A DNA stretch of 64,000 bases from Phoronis australis. Lineage: Eukaryota; Phoronida; Phoronidae. Each line of letters starts with the position of its first letter. Position 1 is the first letter of the stretch. The notes beneath the pieces were generated by a model. It saw only the letters and a program-made list of their open reading frames with translations, did no database searches and was not told the DNA's origin. The stretch spans positions 837,661 through 901,660 of the forward strand of contig NMRA01000009.1 of the NCBI GenBank assembly GCA_002633005.1. The letters run 5' to 3'. Positions 33,661 to 46,200 of the stretch are shown here, one piece after another. Position numbers and translations under genes: made by a program.

Positions 33661-34999
33661 TATATAGTGTAGAAAGTTCTCGGCCACGTGACATTGAAAG
33701 AAACGTGAATTTTTAAGTCTCCAAATTCCAAGAAACTGACTCAAAATTTCAATAGTACACCGACACAACTGTGCCGCAATTCTGTCGGTGTGGTTGATTA
33801 TTTTGTTTTAATATGAACTTTGGAATTTTTCATGTACATCGCGCTGGTAGTATGATTGTTTAATTACCGAGTTATCAATGTGAAATTGTCAGTCTTTCCT
33901 TCGAAATAACAGCTAGAGTTATTTCCAGGGCTCGCACTCTGACGTCACTAATTTCGCGTGGAGCTCAAACTCTGAGGCCAATCAAACTAAAGGGTCTGTA
34001 AAAAGACAAGAATGTCAAAATAATTTATTTCCGTGGCTGTTTTGACTGTTATCTATGACACAGTTCACCTAATTTTCAGGTCAGGTTTCTTACAACAGAG
34101 CTAGTGATTGTCAAACTTAATTTGTAAGACTTCTGTTGATCACACTTGAAATCATTAAGCGTGCAAGGTTCCTATCGATCGTATAGGACAACCATGACAT
34201 ATGCAGATGGAAATTTTCCAAATCTCTGTGGCCAACACACTTTTTACAACAATGTAGCTCATCAAGGCGATCTCGGTTTGTATTGATGATATAGTTCAAA
34301 AGCTTCAGTGTGCATGCTTTTATCCTATTACAAACAGACAGCGATATATTGGACACACTTTGTGGCAAAATTATTTTTCATTCCTTGGATGTCACTTTGC
34401 ATTTTTTGATACAACAGTAAGTTTTAAATTTATAGTTTTCTGACATTTGTGTTTCAGAAAATTGACAACTTCTTTATAAGTCTTGCATTTTTGTGCGTTC
34501 GAGTTAAACTGAACACAATTTCTACATATTAACCATTCTTTGAAATCTGGAAACTAAAACGCCGGCCGCATGATTCAAGGAAAATTCGGAATGAAATTTT
34601 GACTTGTTGCGTTTACTTCTAACAGGAACAATTGGCATGAGATATGTCAGTGCACTAGAGATATCCCTGTAGGAAACCTTGATTTTATCTTAGAGTTATA
34701 CGTTCAAGCCAGTTCCAGCGAATCGTTTAAGACTGGCCGACAGTCGCAGGTTATGTAGTTTTGATTTTAATAGGTCACTCCGCTCAATTAAGCAAATACT
34801 GCCCCAGTGTCGACGTCACAAGCCATGAAGCATGTGGAAAATTTTCTTCACATAAATAATCACACCATCCGTAAGTAGTTAGGAGGATTGCGCCAATTGG
34901 CTGCCCTGATACGTCTCCCCCTGTTAACAAATGGTACGAGCTGAGCCATCTCATTCACTTAGTATCTGGCACCACCAAGAACACTGCTGTGTAGCCAAG
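33661..34999. other. Upstream of the PDLIM-like gene; nothing recognised
   Basis: No gene or repeat was seen. The last ~200 bases probably hold the promoter and 5' UTR of the gene starting at 35000; no TATA box is obvious. Confidence 0.35.
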
Positions 35000-37900
35000 A
35001 TGGCCGCCCCCGGAGACGTAGTTCTGATTCAGTTAAGAAGACACCAAAACAGCACACCGTGGGGTTTTCGTCTGCATGGGGGTATCGATCAGAACCTCCC
35101 TCTCTACGTTCAGAAGGTAAAATTGTCTTTGGCACGATCCCAACTTTTGTAGATCACGGAATGACTGGAATTTCTGTTCAAGGACACGTCGAAGGATTCA
35201 ATGATACGAATCGTTGCATTCCCGTCCAACACAACTGTGTGGGAGCACGGTTTGTGGAACTCCCCCAGTAATGTGTTTATGGTTGAAATTGTTACTTTAA
35301 GCACCATTCGACGCTAAATGCCGAAGGCCAAGGCCAAAGTTCCAATTGCATTAGTTGTTAATTACTATTAATTTTGTTGATTGAATTGCAAATTAATGGA
35401 AATGACAGAAGCTTAAACAAACTAATTTGTCAATTGAATTATTTACCTTACAGACAACTTCAATTATTCTTCCATACTTTACGACATTGTTTAAAAATTA
35501 TGATCTTATTTACACGATCAACAAGACGGTGGCTCATCTGGGTATCTGCTTACCATCATGAGCCATATAAGGCAGTCGGCGGCGGTCATACTGAGCAAAT
35601 GTGTTACAGCAGTGAACGCCTGGGGGCGCTAAAGTCAACACTAGCAGACGAGAAAGAAGAAATTAATTAATCTTAATCATTAAGTTGGAAGTTTTCTTCA
35701 CGCTTCGAATATCGGTTTGCACTATTGGATGTCCCTGAACGGGGTCTATAGATTGCAGTCAGAAGACATGTTGACTCGCAGCAGCGAAACTTTTTAATGC
35801 TATTAACTGTTATGTTTGAATACGTACGCGCATAGACCTTTATTAAATGATTTGGATTGATTATAGAGTTATACAAACGGCAGCGGTTAGCATATCAGTG
35901 TTGAAAATTCACAATATTCACCGATCATATCACCAATCCACTGCTGTGGTAACGAAGTTTTAATTTCTTTTAAAAATCTTTTTCTGACGCAATGGAAATC
36001 TCATCGTGATTTAATTTCGGAATCTTATCGTTCAAAACCATCACTTTAGCACTGATCCAATAGCAAGTCACCGAAAGCAAGTGTCTTAAAGCCTTTTTAT
36101 GTCATCAGGATTCTTACGTCTGATTTTTTTACAAGTAATCGTAAAATATAAACCGCTCGGTAAACTCAAACTTGCATCAAGCAAACACAGTTCACTGCAT
36201 AACGCTACTGCACAAAAGGTGAGTTTTGAAATGCTAAAATGTTCATTGGGTTCCACTATATACGGTCTTTAGCGTTTATACGCTGAGGGTGCTTGGTGAC
36301 ACGCAACTTGCGACCGAATTAATAGTGGTTGACCATTGTTTCGGATTACAAACTGGCCGTTGTATGACTGCAAACAAGATATCTTTCCCAAAATACAACC
36401 GATTGTTCCTTTGTACATTCAGAGCATCTCCTGGATTTTTTTAATCTCTTCACAATGTTTGAGTAAAACAATTAGCTAACTGAACGAATGAGTAATGGAC
36501 ATGCGGTCGAAAGCACGAACATAGCCTTCTTCCATGAATGCAATCATATCACAAAACAATTATTGAATTTCACACTCGGTTAATATGTTGGTTTTCAGAC
36601 CTCGAACTCGGTCATTATCACTTTCGTGTTTTGGGTGTGAAAACCAACATAATGACCTCTATTATTATATGATTTGGCTGCTAAGTACCTCAGTAATGGG
36701 GTTTCAAATAGTTTTGCCCTTTTTTCTTGAACTTACAATTACTTCATTGAGATTCGAATCCGACCTCTCTCATTTCGCAAGCCTAGACTCACTGCGCCAA
36801 CAGCACGTCATCGAACTCAATTTTTAAACCTTTTCATTCCATCAGGATTCTGACATTGCATTTGTTGTAAATAACCGTAAAATTATTAAGTACCAGGTAA
36901 ACAAAAACCTGCACCAAGGCTTTACCAGTGTCTCGCTATTCGCATGTCTAGTGATGACATCTAATACATAGACCGGGCACGCGCCACTCAGATACATGGA
37001 GCTCCCGTTGTCGCCATATTGGAGAGTGTTGCACAGGACAAAAATGGCGGAAAACACCGGGAGCCCTACGGCATCAGTCAGAAAATCCGGGGGCTCGCAG
37101 TGTTATGCCTGCAGCCAAAGAGTTATTTTTTGTCCTGCCCTTGAGTCATGGGTATATTGGTTCGGCCATGGAGCTTAGTGGTGCAGCCACTTGGTTTTTA
37201 TGTTCTGCCAACACAGTTTAAGCGGAGCGACTATGCGTTGTTTCCAAATCAGTCCTGGTGATTGAGGCCATATAAGATCAATTAAAAAGATAGTTATTGA
37301 CCAGCATATGCTGTTATCCAATGATGATGCTGTTTGTTAATTGTAATTAAGTAAGTATTTGGTATTAATGACAATCATATGTATTTTCACTTGTACTGAA
37401 AAATAACATCCCCGAACTTTCTCGCCAGCCATCCAAATCAGTACATCTAAAAGAATAATGTATTCTCCACTGCCTTAAAAACTCATTTCTTGATATGTAT
37501 TCCAAAATGAGATGTTTTCTGTTATATAAAAACAAACAAATCCCTGCAAAATCTGTACCTATGTTGAAGTTGATATTGGAAATTTTGTAGATTTGCACTG
37601 CTTGCTTACGAGCTCTTTGTTTTGCGACTCAAAACTTGCGCAAAAAGTAAAGTGCGTAGTAACCAAAATATCAAACCTGTACGACTGAATTGCGCAACCG
37701 AGCTATAGTATAGTCAAAATACAGAATTTCAACCTCGGAACCGAATGGAACACATTTCAATCTTGTTTCCGCCGTATAATGTTAATTACCGGGGTTAATT
37801 AATAAACTCAACATTTCCCTACGCTCTTGCTGTTTTATTTTTTTTGCGGAAGCCAAAGGGAGAGGCGGGCCCGGGCCCCCTGGGCCCTCCCTAAATCCGC

Positions 37901-40162
37901 CTATGACAGGTGATCGGTAATAAGTCTTGTAGATAATTGAACTGCATGTTTTTATACCAGACAAAAGACTGTGCTCGGCAATTAACAAAGGAGCTAGATG
38001 TTATCACACGCCCGCAACCGTTGTCCATCTAGTGAAGTTACTAAATGGGAGAACGCCCTAATGAACTTTAAAAACTTCAGTGTCATTCATTTACATGACC
38101 CCAATGAGGTCAGTTTCCACATTAGTTCACATTAAATTTAGACCCCCATTAACAGCGACCCGGGTTTTAGAAAGTTACCCGGGGTCATTTTTCAGACTGA
38201 GAAGTCTCCTATTGGGGCACCAAGAAAGTACGTCCCAAGTGAGCAGCACGTCTCTGGATATAATATATTTGCATCGAGCGACAGGAATTAAATGTTAAAT
38301 TTACGCGATCTTTCTGGTTTCTATTGAAAAAACGAAAAAATAAAACGCTTGCAGTGGATTGACAAGCGTGCAGCCGCTCAGGCTACTCGAGAATCTCACT
38401 CGCTGGTTGCGATCTTCCATTAGTTTGATATTTTCCCTATCGACTGATTGACTCTTAAAAACGCATGTAAGTGCTACGTTTATGTTTTTTCACACTCTTG
38501 GGCCTCTCTATTTGTTAGATATCCCGCTTTGAAAAGGGCAATTTGCCCCGTTTGTTTACACGGCAATTAGCCGTGTCACGTGACTAGTAACACTCTCCAA
38601 TATGGCTTCAATTTGTCAGCGGCAGGAGCGCGTGTGCCCGGTCTATGTGATGTATATGGTCGCGCGATTTAGACCTACATTTTCACAAATTTTTCTGGCA
38701 CTGTACTTTTTAGATTCAGGTAATTTATCGCTTAAAAATGATGTGTTTGGAATACTCGATGTGCCCCGACAACGGTTTCACCCTTTGTATGCTTTCGGGA
38801 TTACGATTGAAGAGGTCCATGGCCTGCTATTAATTGTCGAAGTGCTTAGTAATTTACAATTATACGTAAACCTGGCCTAATTATAATTCCTTTTAATTTC
38901 GGCATTTTAATTTTATTTGACTGATTTCAAAAACGTCGAAATGACGTTATTCGTTATTTAACAGGCGAATCGAACGAAAGATGTTTTCAATAGCTAAAAT
39001 CTTAGCCGATTTTCAATACCCGGACTTTAGCACGAACAATCTGAACGTTGTGGCATGCAGCTTGCGATCACATTGATAGAACAAAATGTCGATTGTTTTA
39101 TGTCCACAAAATATGACATCTTTCCCCACATGTAATCCAGTTTTGCTTCATCCATTTCCGTCGTCTCGTGCGCCCGGGGTCCATTCCTTGTATACTGGAA
39201 GTCGAACTCGAGATTTTTGGCATTTCTTGTTCTACTTTTGTGCCAACTCATTATAAGTGCCTATTATTCGTTGCTAGAGAACATAATGCCTTACGAGAAT
39301 AATTCAGTGTCTAATCCTAGCAAAGATATTATATCCCAGGTAACTATAAAATCGTTGATCCTAGTTTGCATTTGATGACCCCAGAATTAAGAATAAAAGT
39401 TCGAGTCTGAATTCGAAATTTCGAGTCTGAATTCGAAATTTCGAGTCTTTCTCGAAATCTCAAGTTTTTACTCGAAGTGGTTCAAATTTAGGTGTCATTA
39501 GGTGTGAACATGTACAAGAAACTTATATGTATAAACGATAGCGTACTCGAGCAGAGACTAATAGACACTTATCTTGAGTTCACTCAAACTTATCTGCATA
39601 AACGATAGCGTACTCGAGCAGAGACTAATAGACACTTATCTTGAGTTCACTCAAAAGTAGAAGAGTAAATACCGAAAAATATTTCGAATTCGATTTCGAG
39701 AACAAAGATTAGACCCGGTACCTGGAAGCTTTTTCAAAATCTTTCCACAACGTCTTGGGTAAAACTTCTACCTGTCTACATAGTTGACATGCGACTTTAG
39801 GCCTTAACATATCCTCCATCCATAAATTGCTTAGCTACAGCTATCTTATAATAAAACAATTACTAAGTTCCACAGTCGAACGTTACCAAATTTTTGTTGT
39901 CTAAAGGTCAAATTTTCAGAAATCGAACCCACACGCACCCGAACAGTCTACCGCTAAGCCAAATACTGCGCGTTAAGTAGCAGAATAACTTAAGCGTACT
40001 GAGACGGTGAAGATACCAACATATATTTCATCGAATGCCTGACACACAATGGCGAGAATTGGAAATTTGTAATAAAAATCACAGAAACAACGAAATTTGT
40101 CGTTGGGTTATTCAACGGTTGTGGCCATGTCACACTGATAATGTGGTATAATAATGAAATTT

Positions 40163-40220
<58 letters not shown>

Positions 40221-43200
40221 ATAGAACAGAACAATAATTAAAATGATGAAACAACACATAGTACATATGAAGACATGCTAATTTGTATGATAGGTGATAA
40301 ATTAAAAAGCAATTTAGAACTTCCATATGAATTATGGACAACGGATGGATCATAACGAAAATTGCGCGCTCAAGCTGACTCTGTAATGTATTCACCCGCC
40401 AGCCTTACACCAGTTACACAACGCCGTACTTTCACAAGCACTTCTACATAAATGTATGATAGTGTATGTACTCGTTCATTTCTGTGTTTTCTGTTCTAAT
40501 CGTAGATATTTTGTTTTTTGTTTTTCGTAAAATATGGATTTCCCGATTCAGGCTAGGTAAGAAAACACAAACATAAAGAAGTTTAATACTGATGAATTGT
40601 AGGTCAACCCAAAAAGTATCGCCTACAAGCAAGGCATGAGGCCGGGGGATGAAGTCCTTATGATAGACAGTGGCTCAGCTATAAATATGACTCACGCCGA
40701 AGCAAAAATGGCAATACTGAGAGCAGGCAACGAATTGGATTTTACTTTAAAACAGTAAGTACTTCATCGTACTCTTTCTGTCTGTCTTGTCATTAGAAAT
40801 CCCTGGGAAGTTAAGCTGAAGGCGTAAATAAGGAAATGAGAGCTTCACAAAGGTTACTTTTTGAGATGAAAATCTTTCTTCGAGGTCCAGTTTTGGTCAA
40901 GCGATGACCAGAAGAAAAACTAAAAGCGAAAACTAAGGTAAAGCAAATATTCTAATGAACGACATGTATTCAGCCAATGCATACGTGCAAACTGGACTAG
41001 TGCATCCACAGAGTATAAACCCTCTTCCATATCACATCAAAGCAAATAAAAATGAGGTATTTACGAATTCGACTTGCAACAGAATGTATAAATGTCAGGA
41101 AGCACGAGAAAATCATATTCTAAGTTGTTGCCAATGGTTATTCGTATGAGATCAAGGCTTTGCATAACCATCCGGATGATTAAGGTGCTTCAATGAATTG
41201 GCTAATCATAGGTCTCCTTAATCACCTGAAATCCTGCAATGCAGTCTTGCATCCAAAGTAATTCTCACTGGCGAGAGCCCTACATAACAACTTTTATCAA
41301 TATCAGTGCATCCTTGTGTATCTTATATTTCCATGGAGACTCTTATACGCGATAAATTTAACAGAAAGCGTTTTAATAGGTGTTCCCAAGCAATGATGTT
41401 TTTTGTTGATGACGGCCGAGCAATTTTGTAAACTCTGATTTCACCTTTTTGAGTGGGTACGTTACATATGGGCCAATAAAAAGATACTTCAAGAAACTCT
41501 GACTTGCTTTCGCTCATGAGGAAATGAGCAATTGGAAAATTCTTTACTATAGAGCTATGATCCCATATTGCCCTGATATGACGACTGAACTCAAACAGAA
41601 TTCCCATGCAGAGTAGTTGAAATGACGAGTCATAACGGGTCATAACGAGTCATAACGGGTCCCCTCGTGGCACGATCGGTGTAGGAGAACTCAAAGAGTC
41701 CCTCTGAACTCGATGTCAGTGACCTCCATGTATTTGAATGGAGCATCCGGACGCCGGTTGAATAACCGTTTCGTATTTTGGCGTTCAAATGCAACTTTAC
41801 AACACCGGAATTGTAGTTTGTTTTGGCGTTAGTTTGACATGCACAGTAAAGTTAAGTGAAAGAAGCTCAGCGAAAAGGTCTTCTGGGATTCTCAAGCCTC
41901 AGGGTGTGTCATATGGAACATTAGGCGCTACATATGATTTCACAGCTGGTCAACTATGAACGCTTCTTACCGGTTGAGATTACAATAGCCACTTAATGCG
42001 ACGCTTGGACTGCTATGACCACCATTTGTTTGGGGATCAGCGATGGTTGTCAGCGATAACCGCTGCCTGTTGTGGAGACATTTTCCTCGACCATTTTAAA
42101 TACTACGATCGGATTATAAAAAATAAATCTGCCATGGGAGCTTGAACATTTCCGTTGCTTGAACTGCTAAAACCGGTTAATTACAACATTGCAGATTGAT
42201 ATGTCTTTGCTCGGTGTAACCTGTCTGCGCAATACAACGGGACGACTTGGCTTGAGCCCACCACTGCAAAATAGATCGCTTATCTGAGAGATCTCAAGAC
42301 CCCCAAAGAATGCAGTGAAACTTGAATGGGGGAGAGCATCACGAAAAAGGTTTTCTAGTATTCCAAATACAAGTCCAGGCTACTGGTCTTTAACAAGTTT
42401 CTCAGTTTCATTATATAGACCCATCCAATTCTGAAAAACACCGGACTTAGTCTTTCATGGTCGACTAAGATTCGAATGGACCGGTAAAGGTATCTTAGAA
42501 CATAAATTGAAGTTGAATGCTTCCCCCTTGTTCACAGAAATAAAAATACATTCGAGGATTTTCCCTTGGTTGGTAAGTGGCCCATCGTGTGTGCCTTTTA
42601 CAACCCTAATTTACCTATATTTGGGGTGGGGGCGCGGCTGTGAGCGGGAAATTCCCGGTAATAAGGAAATATTCAAAAGAGGAAAAAGGCATTCAGATAA
42701 AGTAGTATTTTATGTGAGAATATGTCACTAAACTACTTCTCAGTTTCATGAGATTTTGTGGGGGAAATAAGGCAGGCAGTTTTGTAAGTCATCAGATTGT
42801 AGAGATTCAGTCTTTTGCCTATCCAGTTACCTGAACAACTTTGCATAAATATTTCTACAAAATACTACGCTGTATCTAAATAGTACAGTACGACGCCTTG
42901 TTTAGATAAGCGATGAGCCGACTGAGGCCAGATGTTTAAATACAACGAGTAAGACACAAGGATTCTGTTTTCACGCATTAGTTACCCATTGCCGTTATGT
43001 TCTCTAATGTAACTTCATTCCATTGTGTTCTAGAGGCGCAATAGACATGAGTAACCCCATATATGGAGGAACGCAGGAACAAGCTGAACCACGGTCCGTA
43101 GTGGAGGAAACTTCAGCTTTCAGTACTCACAAGCCTGCTAGACATGTACAGTCCAGGTCCTTCCAAATGCTGTCACAACACTTAGCCGAGTCCGAAGCAG

Positions 43201-46200
43201 GAGGTGAGCTACAGTATTTGTTCAACGTGAAAACTCACACCGACACTTTTGCCTAAGGACAGTCACACAGCGGCAATTCGTTTCACTAAAAACATTTTGT
43301 CAAGCCTATAACCAGCAATTTCTACTTCTCCCCAAGAGCACGAAATCTGCCCAAGAGATATAACACTCTTTCCAAGTTGAAAAGCCGAAATTCGCTACAC
43401 CATCTTTGTTCTCATAATGGCTGCCAGGATAAGCCGACTGCGATGAAATTATGTTATCAAAAATGAGTTTGTTTGTCACAAACCTTGCGACAATCGTAAC
43501 ACATGTGACTGCATTATGCATGCTTATTCAGACTTAAAAGTAACATGCATGTTACTCGGAAATCACCAAAACGTTAAAAAAATTATTTCCATGGCAGTCT
43601 AATACAATGAGTTATAAATAACGTACAGTATAATATAAGAGAAAAATAATATAATGTAATATATGATGGGGTAATATGAATGAGATAATTACTATGAGGT
43701 CAGAAAGAGACGAAAAAGATAAGTATAAGAAGTGACATGAAAGATAAACATTGAATAAATAAATAAATAAAATTAGAAATAAACTTTGAATTATCACTTC
43801 TAAATAACAAGGTGAAGTTTAAATTGATGTTTAAAGGTCGTGATATGTGTCATGTCCCTCAGATGGACAGGAAATATTCCACATAACAAATGTAGAGGTC
43901 AAAAACGTTTGCAACCCACTGTTACGTAAGTATGTATCTATTTATCATAGTCATGACAAGTACAATTATTCCAAACAGTTATAGATATAACATTCGTAAG
44001 AAAGATAAGTACCCAGCCCAATTGGGCTTATTAGTCACTGTAACCACACAACTCAGATGAACCATAAATGCGGCGGTTTCTAAGTTCAAAGGCAGACTTG
44101 ATATATTTGGCGAATTTCCTAGCGAAATACGGAAACAACAGTTTTAATGCATCCAGCCTTCTGATGTCTGAAACTGAATTTCGGTACTTGAAGTGAAACA
44201 TTATGAAATAGAATAGACCTCAATGAGTTAAAAAGTGAACAATCAAACACAAAAATTAGCCCATTCTCTACAGAATCAGTGTCACAACACATGCAAAGTC
44301 TTTCGTTGACAAGAATGTTTACATAACGACCAGTTTCCAAGTGCAATGGGAGATTTCTTGCTCTAAACTGGGCCAAAAGAGATCACTGGGAACGAGATAA
44401 ATTAAGCTTCGCATACGGTTCGGTTAAAAACTCGGGCTCAGAAATAAAATACAGGGGCTTAACTTGGGTTTCATTACAACAGACTCAGCCCAAACATGAT
44501 TCGAGTATTCAAATAGTTTGCTTCTAGCATCTACTCCGCTACAAGTAGTCATTTTTTTTAAACAAGAGTGCATGCCAATTACGTTAAACAAATTTTTGAT
44601 TCCGTCCATCCAACCCTTTCTACCAACAGAGTACTCCCATATAAATACCTTTTCCAGTAACCTATCACCACCTGTGGTCACTAATTTGTTCCAAAGACGT
44701 AACGTGTTCAATTTAAATCTATTTCCGGTCGAGTCCCACCACATGTCACCACTATAAGCTTGAGTGTCTGTAAATCGGTGAAACAAAAAGCATAGCTCTG
44801 TTTTGATTATTTTCATTATTAACAATTTTTTTGCCACCCCAAACAGATGACCCGCAATCCAAAACTGGTGCCGCACACGAATTAAATTATGTTTTGAAAC
44901 ATTTAAAAATGTTTCAAATCCTAAATTCTTGTTAACACGAAATGTTGAGCATATCTTCCCCAATGCTCTACCAGAAGCTTCAGATAACGTATTCAAGGTG
45001 TTGATCCAGAATACCGCCTAAATAGGTGTATGAGGATTTATAACTGATGACACTGTTCAAAATAAATTCAAAATTGCTTCTAGGCATAGACGTAGCTCGA
45101 AAATGGACAACATTGGTTTTTGCCATGTTCACAACCATTCTCCACTTTTTATACCAGTTGTTTAAAACCTTCAACATATCTTGCATGTCATTTTCATTCT
45201 CAGACAAAAGTGCAATATCGTCGGCGTGACGAAGAATTGAAATATTATTTGGGCCATATGTGGACACCTTTAATTTTTTTTTAATTTTCAGAGCTAAGTC
45301 ATTTATGTATATAAGACAAAGAGTGTCGGTAATAAAACTTCCCGAACACCATCTTCAGGAGTGAACCAACCACTCTACAGGGTGCCATTTAATCGGATTC
45401 AGTTCAGTGGTTTTCAGTAAACGATAATCAGTGCATCATATTTCTATCATTAGTATTATTTTGCAGTAATTTATAAAACAGAAGTTCATGGTTTCTCCAG
45501 TCAAAAGATTTTTTTCATTTCCACAAATATCACAAATGTAGAAAGGTTAGACGACCTTTTTGTTTGAATAACTGATGACAGGACGTACATATGATCAATA
45601 CAAGATCATTGGATTCGAAAACCATTTTGCTCGTCAACTAATATATTTTTCTATTCACAGAAACCCACAATTATATTATTCAACACAGTACTGAAGAGTT
45701 TATAAATATTTGACACACCCGTAGCCAGCATTGCGTCGGGGGTGGTTCGAATTTCTGGAACGGTGGACCTTTGATATTTTGCAAACGTCGACACTGAGCG
45801 GTTTTCGGCAGGGCCCTTGACGCAGCTTAATTGGGGGGCGTGGGGATCTGTATGCGCAACGATGACTCTCAGCTCTGTCTTCTTGAGATGAAACGGAATT
45901 CGTAATACCAGAAATGAGGGTTGCTCGCAAAGAGTAGGACTCAAATTCGGATGTCATGTGGTCCAGAAAGAGAACTTTCTCGCGTTGCCTCCTGCCAAAC
46001 TTTCAAATCATGCGTGCTTGTATGAGTGATTACACCACATTACTTACTTGAACGGAAACATTTAGCAGGAGAATGAGTTGACGAAAATTTTTATCTGGTT
46101 GTAGTTTTGCGTGTTAATTAAGTTGTTTACATCGCAGCCCACTATTCAGAAGGTTCACTCTTTTCAAGGTTCACTATTCCGAAGGTTTACTACTTCGAAG

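Noticed and set aside
36740-36812. Functional tRNA gene
   Set aside because: A and B box spacing is short and no acceptor stem or cloverleaf could be drawn.
40108-40395. Poly-leucine protein
   Set aside because: It is the AGC microsatellite read in one frame, inside an intron.
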